From Beroe forskalii (lineage: Eukaryota; Ctenophora; Nuda; Beroida; Beroidae): DNA of 64,000 nucleotides. The notes beneath the pieces are model-generated. The model was not told the DNA's origin and made no database searches. It was given only the letters and a program-made list of their open reading frames with translations. The stretch is taken from positions 62,001 to 126,000 of the forward strand of contig WFMF01000312.1 in assembly GCA_011033025.1 (NCBI GenBank), given 5' to 3'. The position numbers and the translations under genes are program-made. Shown piece by piece: positions 12,401 through 23,132 of the stretch. Position 1 is the first letter of the stretch; each line of letters begins with the position of its first letter.

Positions 12401-13311
12401 TTTGTGCTAAAAGGGGCAAAATATGGCAGCACAACATTTGCCAGTGCAATACTGGCTGGTTCCTCTTATTTCGCGACTCCGAACCAAAAATGAGCCCCAA
12501 AGTGAATCAAGGGCGTAGTCAGGGGGAAGCCGACACAAGATGCTGCCTCCCCTTTTTGGACAGAGAACGTAAAAAATTTGTTAAGATGAGAGCTTTGAGC
12601 CAAGCTAAAGAAAATCAACTGCTTCCAATGAAACTCTCCGCCCCCTTTTCAAAAATCTGGCTACGCCCCTGAGGTGTATTGTTATAATGCTGGTTTGGTA
12701 TAGCAAGTTCTTCCGGATTTGCTCTACGTAAATGCTTTAAGCTTTTGCTCTATTGCTCTGTATAAATATTACTCTATTGCTCTGTAAGTATTTCTAAAGC
12801 ACTGCAAATTGCTCATTGATGCGTATATGGATTTCTAGAATGTTTGCTATTTTGCTATATTGCTATATTGCTCTTTTGCTCTATGCATGTGTGCATGTAT
12901 AACTGTATAACCTCTATTGGATCTAGGGGTTCGAACGATTCTCTGAAATTGCCTCTGGAAATATCCGCTGTCATAAAGCTGGTGAGATCTAGCATTTAGT
13001 TGAATACTGAACTATTTCCTATCTTTAAAGACGTATTATACTTGACCTGACCCTTACCACTCAGCATCCACTGTTGTCCTAAATGTCAGCACTTAACTAT
13101 GATCGTAATATTCGCAAGAAGATATGAAAGTAATACTGGCAGAACATCCAAGGAATCAAAAAAAATCTTGATCGGTTCTTACTAAAAATCAATCCTCTCA
13201 AGTCTCCACTGTAGACAGTTTTACATTCCTAAATATCTTAAGAGATTGATTTACCTCCGAGTTGACTGTGCCAAACTCGTGGTAATCGTGGACCCCTTGC
13301 CCCTCTATCAT
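9430..13311 (-). CDS. Two-PLAT-domain protein, LOXHD1-like, 8 exons
   Basis: PLAT/LH2 beta-sandwich domains bind lipid or protein partners; LOXHD1 is a tandem-PLAT protein of hair-cell stereocilia (family knowledge). Exons on the minus strand: 13311-13255 (MIEGQGVHDYHEFG), 12024-about 11883, 11480-11329, 11116-10991, 10815-10716, 10268-10117, 9910-9782, 9591-9430. PLAT 1 is YKVEVHTGDKPGADTDARAF through NWFISSVVITDPR. PLAT 2 is YAVKVHTDTKSG through NWHVRSVTIINTR. The two share intron positions and phases, so the second looks like an internal duplication. Linkers start VTTVFLYENW and VETVFRYKKA. The protein is about 305 residues, far shorter than LOXHD1, so orthology is not claimed. The second exon's donor is ambiguous: the phase-correct site at 11883/11882 is weak, while the strong gtaagt at 11843 lies beyond an in-frame TGA. 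The stop lies 113 bp from the CFAP251 stop, tail to tail. Confidence 0.78.
10292..10494. mobile_element. Small inverted-repeat MITE in a PLAT-gene intron
   Basis: Outer ends TACCTTAGGAGG (left) and CCTCCTAAGGTA (right) are inverted. A second inner pair, AGGTTGTAATTTGGGGAT against ATCCCCAAATTACAACCT (10423-10440), is also inverted. A half copy of the right end (ATAAATACACCTCCTAAGGT) occurs at about 5157-5208 in an SLC5 intron. Confidence 0.55.
12508..12671. mobile_element. hAT-type mini-element, 164 bp
   Basis: The right end reads GGCTACGCCCCTG, so the terminus is CAGGGGCGTAGCC. The left end CAAGGGCGTAGTCAG matches it in inverted orientation. Flanking octamers AAGTGAAT (12500-12507) and AGGTGTAT (12672-12679) agree at 6 of 8 positions, consistent with an aged 8-bp hAT target duplication. 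It lies in the PLAT gene's first intron. Confidence 0.5.
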
Positions 13312-14602
13312 CCTAAATAACTACCCTCCTATATCTCCTTGACCTGGGGCAAAAACATGAAAATGGAAATAGCAAACGATTTAATGAATTAATGTACTCA
13401 TTTATGGGTGTGTTCGAAAATGTTAAAGTATCGAAAATACCCTCACCGCAGGAAAATTGCAATTTTTAATTGTAGATAATCAATTTAAGTGCTTGCGAAA
13501 AGTATAAACTACGCCATCCCCTAGCACAAACGTACGAAACATGTAACGTTAGAAAGGTTAAAACTGTACGAGTGTCAAGTTGACGCATCACTATACAAGC
13601 ATGACGTATCAAACTATCTATCTTTAGTAAAACGGAAAAATCTCATACGATAAAAACAATCTCTGACGATTGCAATCATGAATCACGGTCGATTGCTTCA
13701 AACTCTTTGAATCGGAGTTCTGCCTTCATGATCCATTGTTATGGTAGATTTAAACAAACTACGATACTACTGGCGTAGCGTGTTTATGTTATAATACGCA
13801 GTGGTGATGCAAAGCCAGCGTTTAAAAAGACCAGCGTTTAAAAAAGCCAGCGGTGGTATACTGCTGGGTAACAATGGCCCCCAAGAAATTGAATGTACTA
13901 TTCTTGTCATGCAAAGTTTGTAAAAACTGATTCAAATTGTGGTTTCCGAGCAACTCAAATTATTAGGGTGTCGAGATAACTGTCGAATATATTTTTTCGA
14001 AGCATTCGTGATAGCCATGAGGACTTGAGCATCAATATTTATTAGACAGGAGGTTAGCCTCGCAGTATGAACATCGGCTGTATGAACATCGCGTACGTGT
14101 ACCTTAACTTGAAAATCCCCTCGGTTTTGTCAAATTTTCCCCTCGGTAGCAGGGCTACTCCTGCTACTCACTTTTGGAAGGTAAGCAATATTGGAACTAA
14201 AGAAGTAAAGAGACTGCACGCAGTTTTCCTTTAATGGGTCGCCAAAATGAGGTGGTTTTTGTTTCTATGCATGATAGTCATTAGTCAGCTCTCTTAGCAG
14301 AAAATGGGAGTTTGGTGGTCATTGGCAGCCGAGCGTTATTCCTTCCTGCTATCTCAGTAAGCCATGTTTTTATCACAATTTTGCCCCAATTTTCGGCCAA
14401 ATAAATTGTCTCACTTTCAAGCATCCCTGACTCCTGAGCGATGTTTGTTGATTGAAAACAACATTCTGTACTAACTTACTAAGGAATTTTTAAGTACAGA
14501 ATCAAACAGATACTGACTTAGGGGTGCCCGCGGGTGCTGTGGCACTTTCATCCTTGAAAGAGTTAGATCGACTCTGGGAGAAAAATTATAATTGAACAAT
14601 TC
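13312..14602. other. Gene-free stretch upstream of the PLAT gene
   Basis: Nothing recognisable as coding on either strand. It contains the presumed promoter region of the PLAT gene but no clear core promoter motif. Confidence 0.4.
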
Positions 14603-14605
14603 TTA

Positions 14606-14884
14606 GGGGCCATCCATAAAGGACGTCCGCAAAATTTCGGCCATTTCAGACCCCTCCCTCCCCTCTTGTCCGCAAACGTCCGCATTTCAGAAACCCCTCC
14701 CTCCCCCAGGACGTCCGCATTTTTCTTGGAAATATTTTTGGTCATCAGTTTTGGGCCCGAAATTTCACGATTTTCTAGTGTAATGACCGTCAAATCGACC
14801 AAAATTTCCATTAACTGCGGACGTCCGCATTTGGCCAGACTCCCCCCTCCCCCCTCATTGCGGACGTCCTTAATTGATGGCCCC
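14606..14884. mobile_element. PIF/Harbinger-like MITE, 279 bp, TTA target duplication
   Basis: Termini are inverted: left GGGGCCATCCATAAAGGACG, right the near reverse complement (CGTCCTTAATTGATGGCCCC). TTA flanks both sides (14603-14605 and 14885-14887). A 3-bp TTA duplication plus GGGGCC ends is the PIF/Harbinger pattern. The interior repeats the word GGACGTCCGCA. Open frames here are by-products of the repeat. Confidence 0.72.
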
Positions 14885-14887
14885 TTA

Positions 14888-15780
14888 TTGGCCCCTGCCC
14901 GGCACACTCTCAAGTCGAAAGCTTAACGCAAGACGACAAGACGTGTAAACAAGTAAAACTGAGGCTTCCAAGAAAGCACGAACTAAAGCATCTTTAGACT
15001 ATTAACCGAGAAAAACATGCAATCAGATCGCGAGTTTGTGTTGGAACGTATTGGATTTCTGAGATAAACTTGAAATAATCTACTTGATAGTTTCAAGTAG
15101 CAGTTAGAAAACAATTAAGCGGCACAAATTATGCTTGCATATCAGATAAAGGGAAGTTGTCGTGATTTTACAAATTTAGAAAAATAAAGTAAACTCTCTC
15201 TCCGTGGTCTTGGCTGTGGTTGCTATTATAAACTGCAAAAACTGAAAGATCCACAAATTGGTTATGTGACTTTTCATCTACTTCTAGAAGCCAGAGCTCA
15301 CTAGGGCTACCGTATGTGCTAACAATCAAGGATGTAAATCAAAGGAAGAAACTCTAAAAGAGAGAATAAAGCCATATGAGCTTTGAGCTGCTTGTAACTC
15401 ATCTAGCCATGAGAACTTTATTTTAACATGTCCATCTTTAAAATCGCATCCTTTTCAAGAAATTCAGGCCTTGTGTCGCGTTATCAAGCTATCATGCTGA
15501 CGCTGCCCTCTTCCAAATTGAAACTTTAAAGATTGTTGCTCACGCGAGTGGACTATTAAAATAAACTTATCAAAACGTAAGAGTGCACCGCCAATTATAA
15601 TCAGCGCCAGATTGTATTTATAACATCTAATATCAACATGTTAGTTTGTATGAATATGAAGTGATGAGTTACTTCATTTGGAGGAACGGGAGAAACGGAA
15701 CTCTCGTCCCATCCAAGGGCCCAAGAGCATGGGACTGGGAGCGCTCGCCTGGGCCCTCGCTGGCTCATCCCCCATCTAGT
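14888..15780. other. Gene-free stretch
   Basis: AT-rich, with no reading frame, RNA gene or clear repeat that I can support. Confidence 0.35.
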
Positions 15781-15784
15781 ATAG

Positions 15785-15966
15785 TAGACTGAATTTGGAG
15801 CGACTTAATTTGCAGTGAATTATTTTGAAGTAACTTAATTTGAAGTGACTTAATTTGGAGTAACTTAATTTGGAGTAACTTAATTTGGAGTAACTTAATT
15901 TGGAGTAACTTAATTTGGAGTAACTTAATTTGGAGTAACTTAGTTTGGAGTAACTTAATTTGGAGT
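15785..15966. repeat. 15-bp tandem repeat GAGTAACTTAATTTG
   Basis: About eleven units of GAGTAACTTAATTTG. The last eight are nearly perfect; the first three vary (GCGACTTAATTTGCA, GTGAATTATTTTGAA, GTGACTTAATTTG). It abuts a short inverted repeat at about 15967-16053 (AAACGGACTTAAGTCAAAA against TTTTGACTTAAGTTCCGTTT), so the whole may be one small element. Confidence 0.8.
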
Positions 15967-16053
15967 CAAAAAACGGACTTAAGTCAAAATTATGGTTTTA
16001 ATTTGCAATTTACTTTTTACTTAAGTCGGTTTTTGACTTAAGTTCCGTTTCGG

Positions 16054-16554
16054 AATGGACCTCCAGATGAATTTGTCAAAATGTGGGAGTGGTAAATGTA
16101 TGTGGCGTTTTAATGAACAAAACACATGCGGTGAAAGTATAATCTGCCAATTGCAAGACCAAATAAAACTTTAAGTTTGATATGATCGTCACAAACAACC
16201 GACTGAATGATAATTAATAACTGTTGTGGTTAATTCTCAATCGGTTTTGAAGATTTGTGGTGAATTGGAAATCAAAGTTTTTATTATATCTTTCATTCTT
16301 ATTCGTATCGCAATAGACGGAATATTGAATAATTCACAGTTATTTGAAAAGGCCAATACGGCAAGGATCTATAAATTAGAAATAACTGCTGCTAAAAATA
16401 ACCCTTGATAGTATTTAAGTATTACCCTCGATAGTATTATCCAATATATCAGCTGTAAGTACAAACGCTCTGGGATCTGTAATCCTAAATTCTAATGACG
16501 GCAAATCACAATGCCGAATAAAGGCTCCAAAACAGAACCTTGGGTCACACCGCA
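16054..16554. other. 3' flank of the sulfotransferase gene
   Basis: AT-rich non-coding DNA. It should contain the 3' UTR and polyadenylation region of the minus-strand sulfotransferase; no further element is recognised. Confidence 0.35.
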
Positions 16555-18473
16555 TCACAAGGCCCCATCGTAGCTGAACTTCCAGTCCTTGTGAATGAGT
16601 TTGAGGTCCTCCATCCGCCTGTTAATCTCCTTGATATCCTTACACGTGGAGTTGGTGAGTTTGCACTGCTTGTCTGCTGCCACGTACTGCAGGGAGATGG
16701 AGTCTGTGAGGAGCTCCCTGCAGAACACGTTATTCTCCTGGTCCTCACACAGTACGTACGAAGTAGTCCCGAACAACCCCCGGCTGTTCCTACCACACAC
16801 ACACGTGTCGTACGCCCTCCAGAGGCTCGCCCGGTAGTCTGCCAGCATCTTGTCGGATACCTGGTACCGGGCCTCGAACTTAGCCCGGAAGTGATCGTAG
16901 ATCCGACAGTCTATGCGCGAGAACTTCCGGATTTTCCGGGTTATTTCGGCGGAGAGTTGTGCAGTGTACGTGCCTTGAGTGGCTTTCCGGTGCCTGGCAT
17001 TACTGTTTTCTAGGATGTACAGAACGTCGTGTTGGTTCATGTGCAAGGCATCGGCCAACGCCAGCACACCCTCGTCAAATAGCTCCTGGATCAGAACAAG
17101 GTCTATTTCTCCATCCAACGTCCTGATGAAATCATCAATCTCCTTTCTCGTTGGTCGGTTCCAGAGGATTGCCCAGCTTTTCTTCTGGGAACCCCAGATC
17201 CCGTGCTATGTTGTTGAAAAACATCCTGTTGTGATCGAAGAAGAACTTGCGACCAGCATTTGTGAGTGTGTGCTCCAGCATGTTCAGCAGAATCTCCACT
17301 TTGTAGTTGATGCGAAGGTTCTTCCAATCCATTGGGACTCGGTATCTCGCGTAGAGCGGATCTCCCATCCTGACTGCTTGATCGAACGAGTCCATGATTT
17401 GTTTTGGCATCCCCAGAAAGCTGAGTGCTGAAGCGAACCTCTCGACCGGGTCCCGGGTGATGGTTACAATGAACCTGTCCTCCCCAAACAGGGAGGTAAC
17501 TTCCTCCCGGTTGTAGACGAAGTGCTGGGCTATGATGTTGTAGTGGGGCTGGTTGGGTGGCAGCGGGATCAGATTCGTCACGTTCATCTTGCCTGCAATA
17601 GAAGAGGGTGATGTTCAGATTTAACAGTACGGATAAAGGTAGTATACACAAATTCTCCCATAATACTCCAAATCACGTCCATTTCTAACCCTCTCAATTG
17701 CCTTTTTGTAAAACTAAAAGGCAAATTGGGATGGGAAAAATCACCATACTTTCACCATGGCACATATCCAATCACTCGATTCAATTTCATTGTAGTTCAA
17801 AGAAAATCAATGATTATCTTTGAAATAAAGGTCACTCGGGCAATGATCCTTAAACCTCCTCGCATCCAAGTGTCGCATCCAATGACCCGCTACTGACCCC
17901 CTACTGACCCCTTGGTAGTTGGTGACCCCTACTAACCTCCTCGCATCCAGGTGTCGGGGTACTGAGCGAAGTAAAGATGCCGGCGGAGGCCCCACCGGTA
18001 CAGGATCTGGGAGACAGTACTGCCCCCCGTCTTGTGGGTCTTGATGAAGACTACACTCCGGCCGGGGTGGGTGTCTGCAGCAGGGGAGGACTCTTCAGAG
18101 GAGACACGCAGGAGCTACAGGGGGGATGGGGATATTACAGAGTGCAGTGCACAGGACTGAGGACACAGACGGAACGCAGACAGGACAGACAGGTAGTCAG
18201 TCAGTGGAATGTTGGGATATTACACAGGACACAGGTAGTCAGTTGTTCAGAGTAGGTACTATAATATGGTAATACTCTGAGTGTTTAGACTGATATGACC
18301 CTCAGTTTGTGAGTTGTGCTCAACCGTCGATACAAAGTCGAGGCGGTTGCCCAGCGCTTTTGATTGATATGCTGACTAACCTTGTTTTTGTGGATTAGAA
18401 GGGCGAATGCTAAGAATCCTAGGACGCAATAACAAGAAATCTTCCTAAGTTTCATCCTTCTGTGCCACCTCAT
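16555..18473 (-). CDS. Galactose 3-O-sulfotransferase-like Golgi enzyme, 3 exons, one frameshift
   Basis: Gal3ST enzymes transfer sulfate from PAPS to the 3-hydroxyl of terminal galactose on glycolipids or glycans in the Golgi lumen. Exons: 18473-18381 (short basic tail then the signal anchor CYCVLGFLAFALLI, type II topology), 18114-17937 and 17592-16555, with consistent phases. The second exon holds the 5'-phosphosulfate loop FIKTHKTGGSTV. The third holds the 3'-phosphate-binding stretch FIVTITRDPVERFASAL, the segment NARHRKATQGTYTAQL and the family-like LVLIQELFDE. Frame is lost at a TTT run, 17144-17146 (AAA on the coding strand). Frame in the upstream part ends at KGD-stop, and family-like sequence resumes one base away as EIDDFIRTLDGEIDL. 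One extra A, real or a sequencing error, would explain this. Without it the product is about 435 residues, normal for the family. Which Gal3ST subtype is unknown. Confidence 0.82.
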
Positions 18474-18695
18474 GAAGGCAGAGGATGACTCAAATTATAA
18501 AAACGGAGGATGCAAAGGAAGTATGCTGAAACGAGCAATGAAATTAACTCTCGCGAAGCTTTTAAATTTAAATTAACTCACACAAGGTCTCGGAACGTGA
18601 AAATGAAATGCATATTACTTCAAGCTGAATCACTTGCGTTGTTATGCCAACCATGTTGTTTAAGTGACGATAACGGGTCAATGTACTAATGCATT

Positions 18696-18932
18696 TCACG
18701 TTCGGCAAGCTGAAGGATGGTACCAATGAGTTCGTCTCGTCAAGACGAATCAGAATAACAACCTTTCGTGCGATTGGATTTGTCCAATTTTTCTGAAATT
18801 TTCTATTTGGTGTTTTCAGCAAATTTTGCCAGAAGGCAATATCAAATATGGGTCTCAGAACTTCGTTTCACGTTCGGAAAGTTAAAGAATGGCAGCAATG
18901 AGTTCGTCTCGTCGAGACGAATCAGAAAAACC
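18696..18932. repeat. Pair of ~65-bp direct repeats upstream of the sulfotransferase
   Basis: Copies at about 18696-18760 and 18868-18932 share TTCACGTTCGG, a middle block, and GAGTTCGTCTCGT then AGACGAATCAG. The second copy contains a perfect small palindrome, CGTCTCGTCGAGACG. A third, fainter echo (GGAACGTGAAAATGAAATGC) runs the other way at 18591-18610. Confidence 0.6.
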
Positions 18933-18949
18933 AACTTAAAATGTCGCAT

Positions 18950-19450
18950 TAAAGGTCAAGACACCACGGACATAGTTTTTGCATTTGCTGATCCACCTGA
19001 TCATGTTACTGAAATTACAGGTTCTTAGTTCTCTGCCAGAGATGCAAATATGGGAACCTTCAGCAATTATGGGAACCTTCAGCAATTTCTATTTTCAAAA
19101 CCCTCCTTCCCCTCTGTCAGTATAATTGGAAATGGTCGACCCGACCCCTCCATTAATTTTAGACATTGGCGTCAGCATTGACCAGTAGCTTCAAATCAGT
19201 TTTAAGCAGTTCAAAGCCATTGAAATGTAATTTATTTAATTACTTATTTAGATTTAATTGAATCACTTTAAACCAGAGGTATCATTTTAAATCATCGCAT
19301 TTTTAATTGCCTGGTTTATGGTTAGGGAAATGATGGCATGAAATGCAGAAATGAGGGCTTTGGTTCATAACCATAACTAAGGCGCATCCATAATAAACTT
19401 AAAGGACGTCCGCAGTGACTATGAGGGGTGTTTGGCCGAATTCGGGGCCA
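18950..19450. other. Gene-free stretch with a Harbinger-like end fragment
   Basis: No genes. At about 19383-19413 the words CATCCATAATAAACTTAAAG and GGACGTCCGCA match the left terminus of the Harbinger-like MITE at 14606, and may pair with the fragment near 22150. Confidence 0.4.
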
Positions 19451-19708
19451 GTGTCCCATATAATTACAGACTTACAGAGCTTTCATTATCTATGATAATG
19501 ACGTCACTCGGAAAAATAAAGTTAAGCCCATCTAGCGCTTTAAGGGTTAGGGTTAGGTTCAGGATTAGGGTCAGAATTTGTTAGGTTTAGAGTTACTGTT
19601 AGGATTAAGGTTAGGGATTTGGTTAGGCCTAGGGCAATAATTAGGTTTAGGATACAAAAAGATTGACGTTTAGGTCTGTGACGTCACTCAGCCAGAGTTA
19701 TATGGAAA
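19451..19708. mobile_element. TGACGTCA-end MITE, copy 1
   Basis: Ends are inverted: CCCATATAA followed by TGACGTCACTC on the left, and GTGACGTCACTCAG followed by TTATATGG on the right. The interior carries degenerate TTAGGG-like words (GGGTTAGGGTTAGG) and ends in ATTGACGTTTAGGTCTGTGA. Confidence 0.65.
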
Positions 19709-19737
19709 GGGTATGTGTCCCATTGGGACACATACCC
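19709..19737. repeat. Perfect hairpin between two MITE copies
   Basis: GGGTATGTGTCCC and GGGACACATACCC form a perfect 13-bp stem with a 3-nt loop (ATT) exactly at the junction of two neighbouring MITE copies. Confidence 0.85.
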
Positions 19738-19750
19738 CCAGCGAACGGTC

Positions 19751-19997
19751 AGTCTCCCATATAAACGGGAGCCTTCATTATCTATGACAATGACGTCACT
19801 CAGAAAATATAATCAAGCGCATCTAGCGCTTAAAGCGGTAAGGTTAGGGTTCTGTTTAGGGTCAGGATTTGTTAGGTTTAAGATAAGGATTGACTTTGAG
19901 GATGAGGTTTTGGTTGGGGCAATAATTACTAGGTTAATGATACAGAAAAATTGACGTTTAGATCTGTGACGTCACTCAGAGCCGTTTATATGGGAGA
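19751..19997. mobile_element. TGACGTCA-end MITE, copy 2
   Basis: The left end TCTCCCATATAAACGGGAG and right end GCCGTTTATATGGGAGA are inverted, each followed inward by a TGACGTCA-type octamer. The interior is the same degenerate GGTTAGGGTTC-type sequence as copy 1, in the same orientation. Confidence 0.7.
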
Positions 19998-20815
19998 CAT
20001 GGCCCTTTCCGGCGTTGTCTCACTCTGACCCCTTCGCTTTTTTATTTCAAAATTCAAATTTTACATGAAATATATTTTACAATGTCATTCAGGTTAAAAC
20101 ATTCTGTCTTTCCTACTTAGCCAAAATAGCACAGTAAAATATATATCAAGTGCAAAATCTGGGCTAAACTCCCAACACAGCGTTAACCATTATTACAGGG
20201 AGGCCCGTCATAAACATCAATCAATATATATGTTATAGAATAAATAATAACAATATTAATAAATAATTATGTCATCTGATAAAATTAAATCACAAACTCA
20301 CAAATTTGGTAAATTAACCAAAAATTGAAATAATATGGTTGTCAATTGTAATCATATATTGGTATTTGAATTGTCACTTTTAAACAGACCTAGACCACAA
20401 CTTACTTTTCTGCATCAAGACCATCATTTCGAAAAAATACGAATTTAGAAAATTTCGTGAGCAGGGTATGTTTGCTCTTGCCTTATGACTTATAAAAAAC
20501 CATCCAGTTCCTAGACCGAACCAATTAAATTAATCGGGCCAATCTAGATCTGCTTTCCAGAGGAAAGTTTTGAGTTGTGATTTAAAGGTGGAGATGCTTT
20601 TTAACTTGCCTGATACTATAGGGATTTTGTTCCATATGACCATTGTTCTACAGAAAAATGAATTCTAAAGTTATCTGGTCAGTTAGATAAATTTGTGTTT
20701 TTATTGGGGGGGATATTCGGGGCTTTCAGAGAATTAGATAAAAGTATGGTCATGGGGGCCTTCAATCCACTTAACCCTTTTTTGGATTTCAAAACCATGG
20801 GTTTGTTAACGGGAC
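19998..20815. other. Gene-free AT-rich stretch
   Basis: No coding potential or recognised repeat. Base composition is ordinary, in contrast to the next kilobase. Confidence 0.35.
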
Positions 20816-22150
20816 CAAATGAAGAGCAATGCTAAATAGAGCCCTAAAAATTGGAAAATGTTTTTTTTGTTTTTTATTGAAATGACAAATACGTTTAAAA
20901 GCCCCAGGGGGTTTGTTTAGATAAAAACAGTGATTTTCGACCAAAAAAGTCTAGAGACTGTGTTTCCCCAAGTCTCCGGAAAACAAAACCCATGAAATTG
21001 TGAATTTTGCTGGAAGAACAGGTAATTTGGGTTGTTTCTTTGGGTTTGTTACAGTAGAGCTTTAAATTTGAAGGAAAATTTTTTTTTTAAAACAAAAAAA
21101 AAATTTTTCAGTTTTTGAGCAAAATCGGTATCTCAATTTCTCTCCGATTTTCTATCATTGATAAAAGGGGGTTTTTTTTTTAAAAAAAACTTTAAAAAAA
21201 AACAAAACAAAAAACGGGCCTAAAAAACCGGGTTCCCTGATTAAAACCCCCCGGGGGCCCCCAAAATATGTTTTTTTTTAAAAAAATAAAATTTTTTTTA
21301 TTAAAATTCCTTTAGTTTAGCAATAAATCATTAGAACTAAAAGTTTAGAATCAAAGTAAAAAAATTTATTTTAATTTTTGTTTAAAAAAAAAATTTTGGG
21401 GAAAAACCTTTATAAAAAAAAAGATTTTTTTATCCATTTTTTTTGGGGGGATTTAAAAACTTTTTCTTTTAAATTTTTTTTTTCATTTAATGTTCAGGAA
21501 ATTGGGGAAATTTTTTATGAGTTTTTATCTTTTTTATTACGGACAAAAGAGTTTATAAATATCAAAGGTTTGAATTAAAAAAATTTTGAAAAAGGGGGTA
21601 TTGGGTAATTTTTTTAACCCTACCTGGTGCCTTGGGTAATTTTGTTAACATTTTTAAAAAAAAAAACATTTAAAAAAATTTTTTTTTCCCCTTTTAAAAA
21701 ATTTAAATTTTTTCCCCTTTGGGCGAAAAAAGTGTTAAATAAAAAAGTTGGCAAATTTTTCCCCATTTTAACCTTCCGCTTTCAGGGGCAAAGAATTTCT
21801 TTTTAAATTTTTTAAATTTTTGGTTTAATTTTCCATCCGAATTTTTTCAAATTAATTTTTTAAACCCCCCAAATTTAAAATTTTTTTTTCTTCATTGCCA
21901 TTTCAAAAGGCCTTTTTTTCCTTTTCTTTTCCCTCAAAATTGGGGTAAATAAAACTGCAAAATTTTGGCCATTTACCCCCCCCGGGCCCCTTTCCAAACT
22001 CCCAAACCGAAAACCCCCCCCCCTCCCGTTTTTTTAAAATCTTTGGGCAAATTTTTTTAATTTTGATTTTTAAAATACCCCAAAAAAATTTCCAGGGTTT
22101 GGGGGAAAAATTTCCCCCTCCCCCCCTAAAAGCCGCATTGGACTCCCCCC
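20816..22150. other. Homopolymer-dense, probably corrupted sequence
   Basis: Long A, T, C and G runs of 6-12 bases follow one another at a density seen nowhere else in the window, getting worse toward the middle (around 21060-21300 and 21640-22120). It reads like normal sequence with inflated homopolymers. Flanks on both sides are normal. Short frames here, such as the Lys/Phe-rich one at 21378-21578, should be ignored. Confidence 0.6.
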
Positions 22151-22221
22151 CCTTATTGCGGACGTCCTTTGGATGGCCCTATGAGGGGTCATCCATAAAG
22201 GACGTCCACAAGCTTCAGTAT

Positions 22222-22442
22222 GGTCCCATATAACTCAGTAGTGACGTCACAGACCTAAGGTCAATTTTCTGTATCCTAAACCTAAATATGGCCCTAACCT
22301 AACCTTAATCACAAGCCTAAACCTAACAACAAATCCTGACCTAATCCTGATCTAAAACCTAACACTGCCACTAGATGCGTAACCTAATTCTGACTGACGT
22401 CATTATCAACGCGATAATGAAGAGCCCAGAGTTATATGGGAC
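22222..22442. mobile_element. TGACGTCA-end MITE, copy 3
   Basis: Same family as 19451-19997 but in the opposite orientation. The left end is GTCCCATATAACTC then GTGACGTCACAGACCTAAGG; the interior has CCTAACCT words; the right end is TGACGTCATTATC then GAGTTATATGGGAC. It sits within Harbinger-like flanking sequence (GGGGTCATCCATAAAGGACG at about 22185). Confidence 0.65.
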
Positions 22443-22470
22443 ACTAGCCAAAATTTCGGCCATTTCAGAC

Positions 22471-22697
22471 CCCTCCCATATAAACGGGAGCCTTCATGAC
22501 AATGACGTCACTCAGAAAAATATAATTAAGCGCACCTTGGTACCTAGCGCTTTAAGGACTAGGGTTAGGGTCAGGATGAGGGTCAGGATTTGTTAGGATT
22601 AGGGTTAGGGTTTTGGTTAGGGCTATGGTTAGGTTTAGGATACAGAAAAATTGGCGTTAAGATCTGTGACGTCACTCAGAGCCGTTTATATGGGAGA
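22471..22697. mobile_element. TGACGTCA-end MITE, copy 4
   Basis: The left end CTCCCATATAAACGGGAG then AATGACGTCACTCAG, and the right end GTGACGTCACTCAG then GCCGTTTATATGGGAG, are inverted. The interior is rich in GGGTTAGGG and GGTCAGGAT words. Orientation matches copies 1 and 2. Confidence 0.7.
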
Positions 22698-22737
22698 TAT
22701 ACCCCTTTAAATTTAATACGGATGGCTTATTCTAACC

Positions 22738-23132
22738 TTGCTAAACGCGTATATCCCTGTTATCGTCGCGCGGCGCGTACACACACCTATGCGGGCTTAG
22801 GAAATTCTAACCAGAGCCTTCTTTTGCGCGCGGCGTCGTTTCAATTTCACTCCGATCGGCGTTAGCACCTGGTTACAGCTGAAATGGATAGCCCTTTTTC
22901 GAATTTTAGAAATAATCATTTGCGTGCGCGTTCATGGATTTCCCCCATCCCTGCGCGTAACACTCGGAGGTTTGTTGTCAGACGTTGCCTGACCCCTACG
23001 CCTTCGGCGGGCGCGCGCGTCTGACAAGAGGTTTGGAGGTTGTCGTACGATGTATGACCCGCTGACTTCCTAAGCCCGCATAGGTGTGTGTACGCGCCGC
23101 GCGAGCCACACAGGGATATACGTGTTTAGCAA
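22738..23132. mobile_element. GC-rich inverted-repeat element, ~395 bp
   Basis: Arms of about 65 bp are inverted: left TTGCTAAACGCGTATATCCC then GCGCGGCGCGTACACACACC, right GGTGTGTGTACGCGCCGCGC then GGGATATACGTGTTTAGCAA. CpG-rich words (GCGCGGCGCG) contrast with the AT-rich surroundings. Related arms occur at 27236-27432 and 56594-56665. Confidence 0.7.

Noticed and set aside
12361..12672. 103-codon plus-strand frame
   Set aside because: Its 3' half is the hAT mini-element; the rest shows no coding features and it lies in a PLAT-gene intron.
14563..14926. Overlapping 86- and 116-codon frames on both strands
   Set aside because: They coincide with the Harbinger-like MITE and arise from its repeats.
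19540..19680. True interstitial telomere
   Set aside because: Too degenerate, and it recurs as the interior of a MITE family rather than as a pure repeat run.
21378..21578. Lys/Phe-rich 66-codon frame
   Set aside because: Lies in the homopolymer-corrupted stretch.
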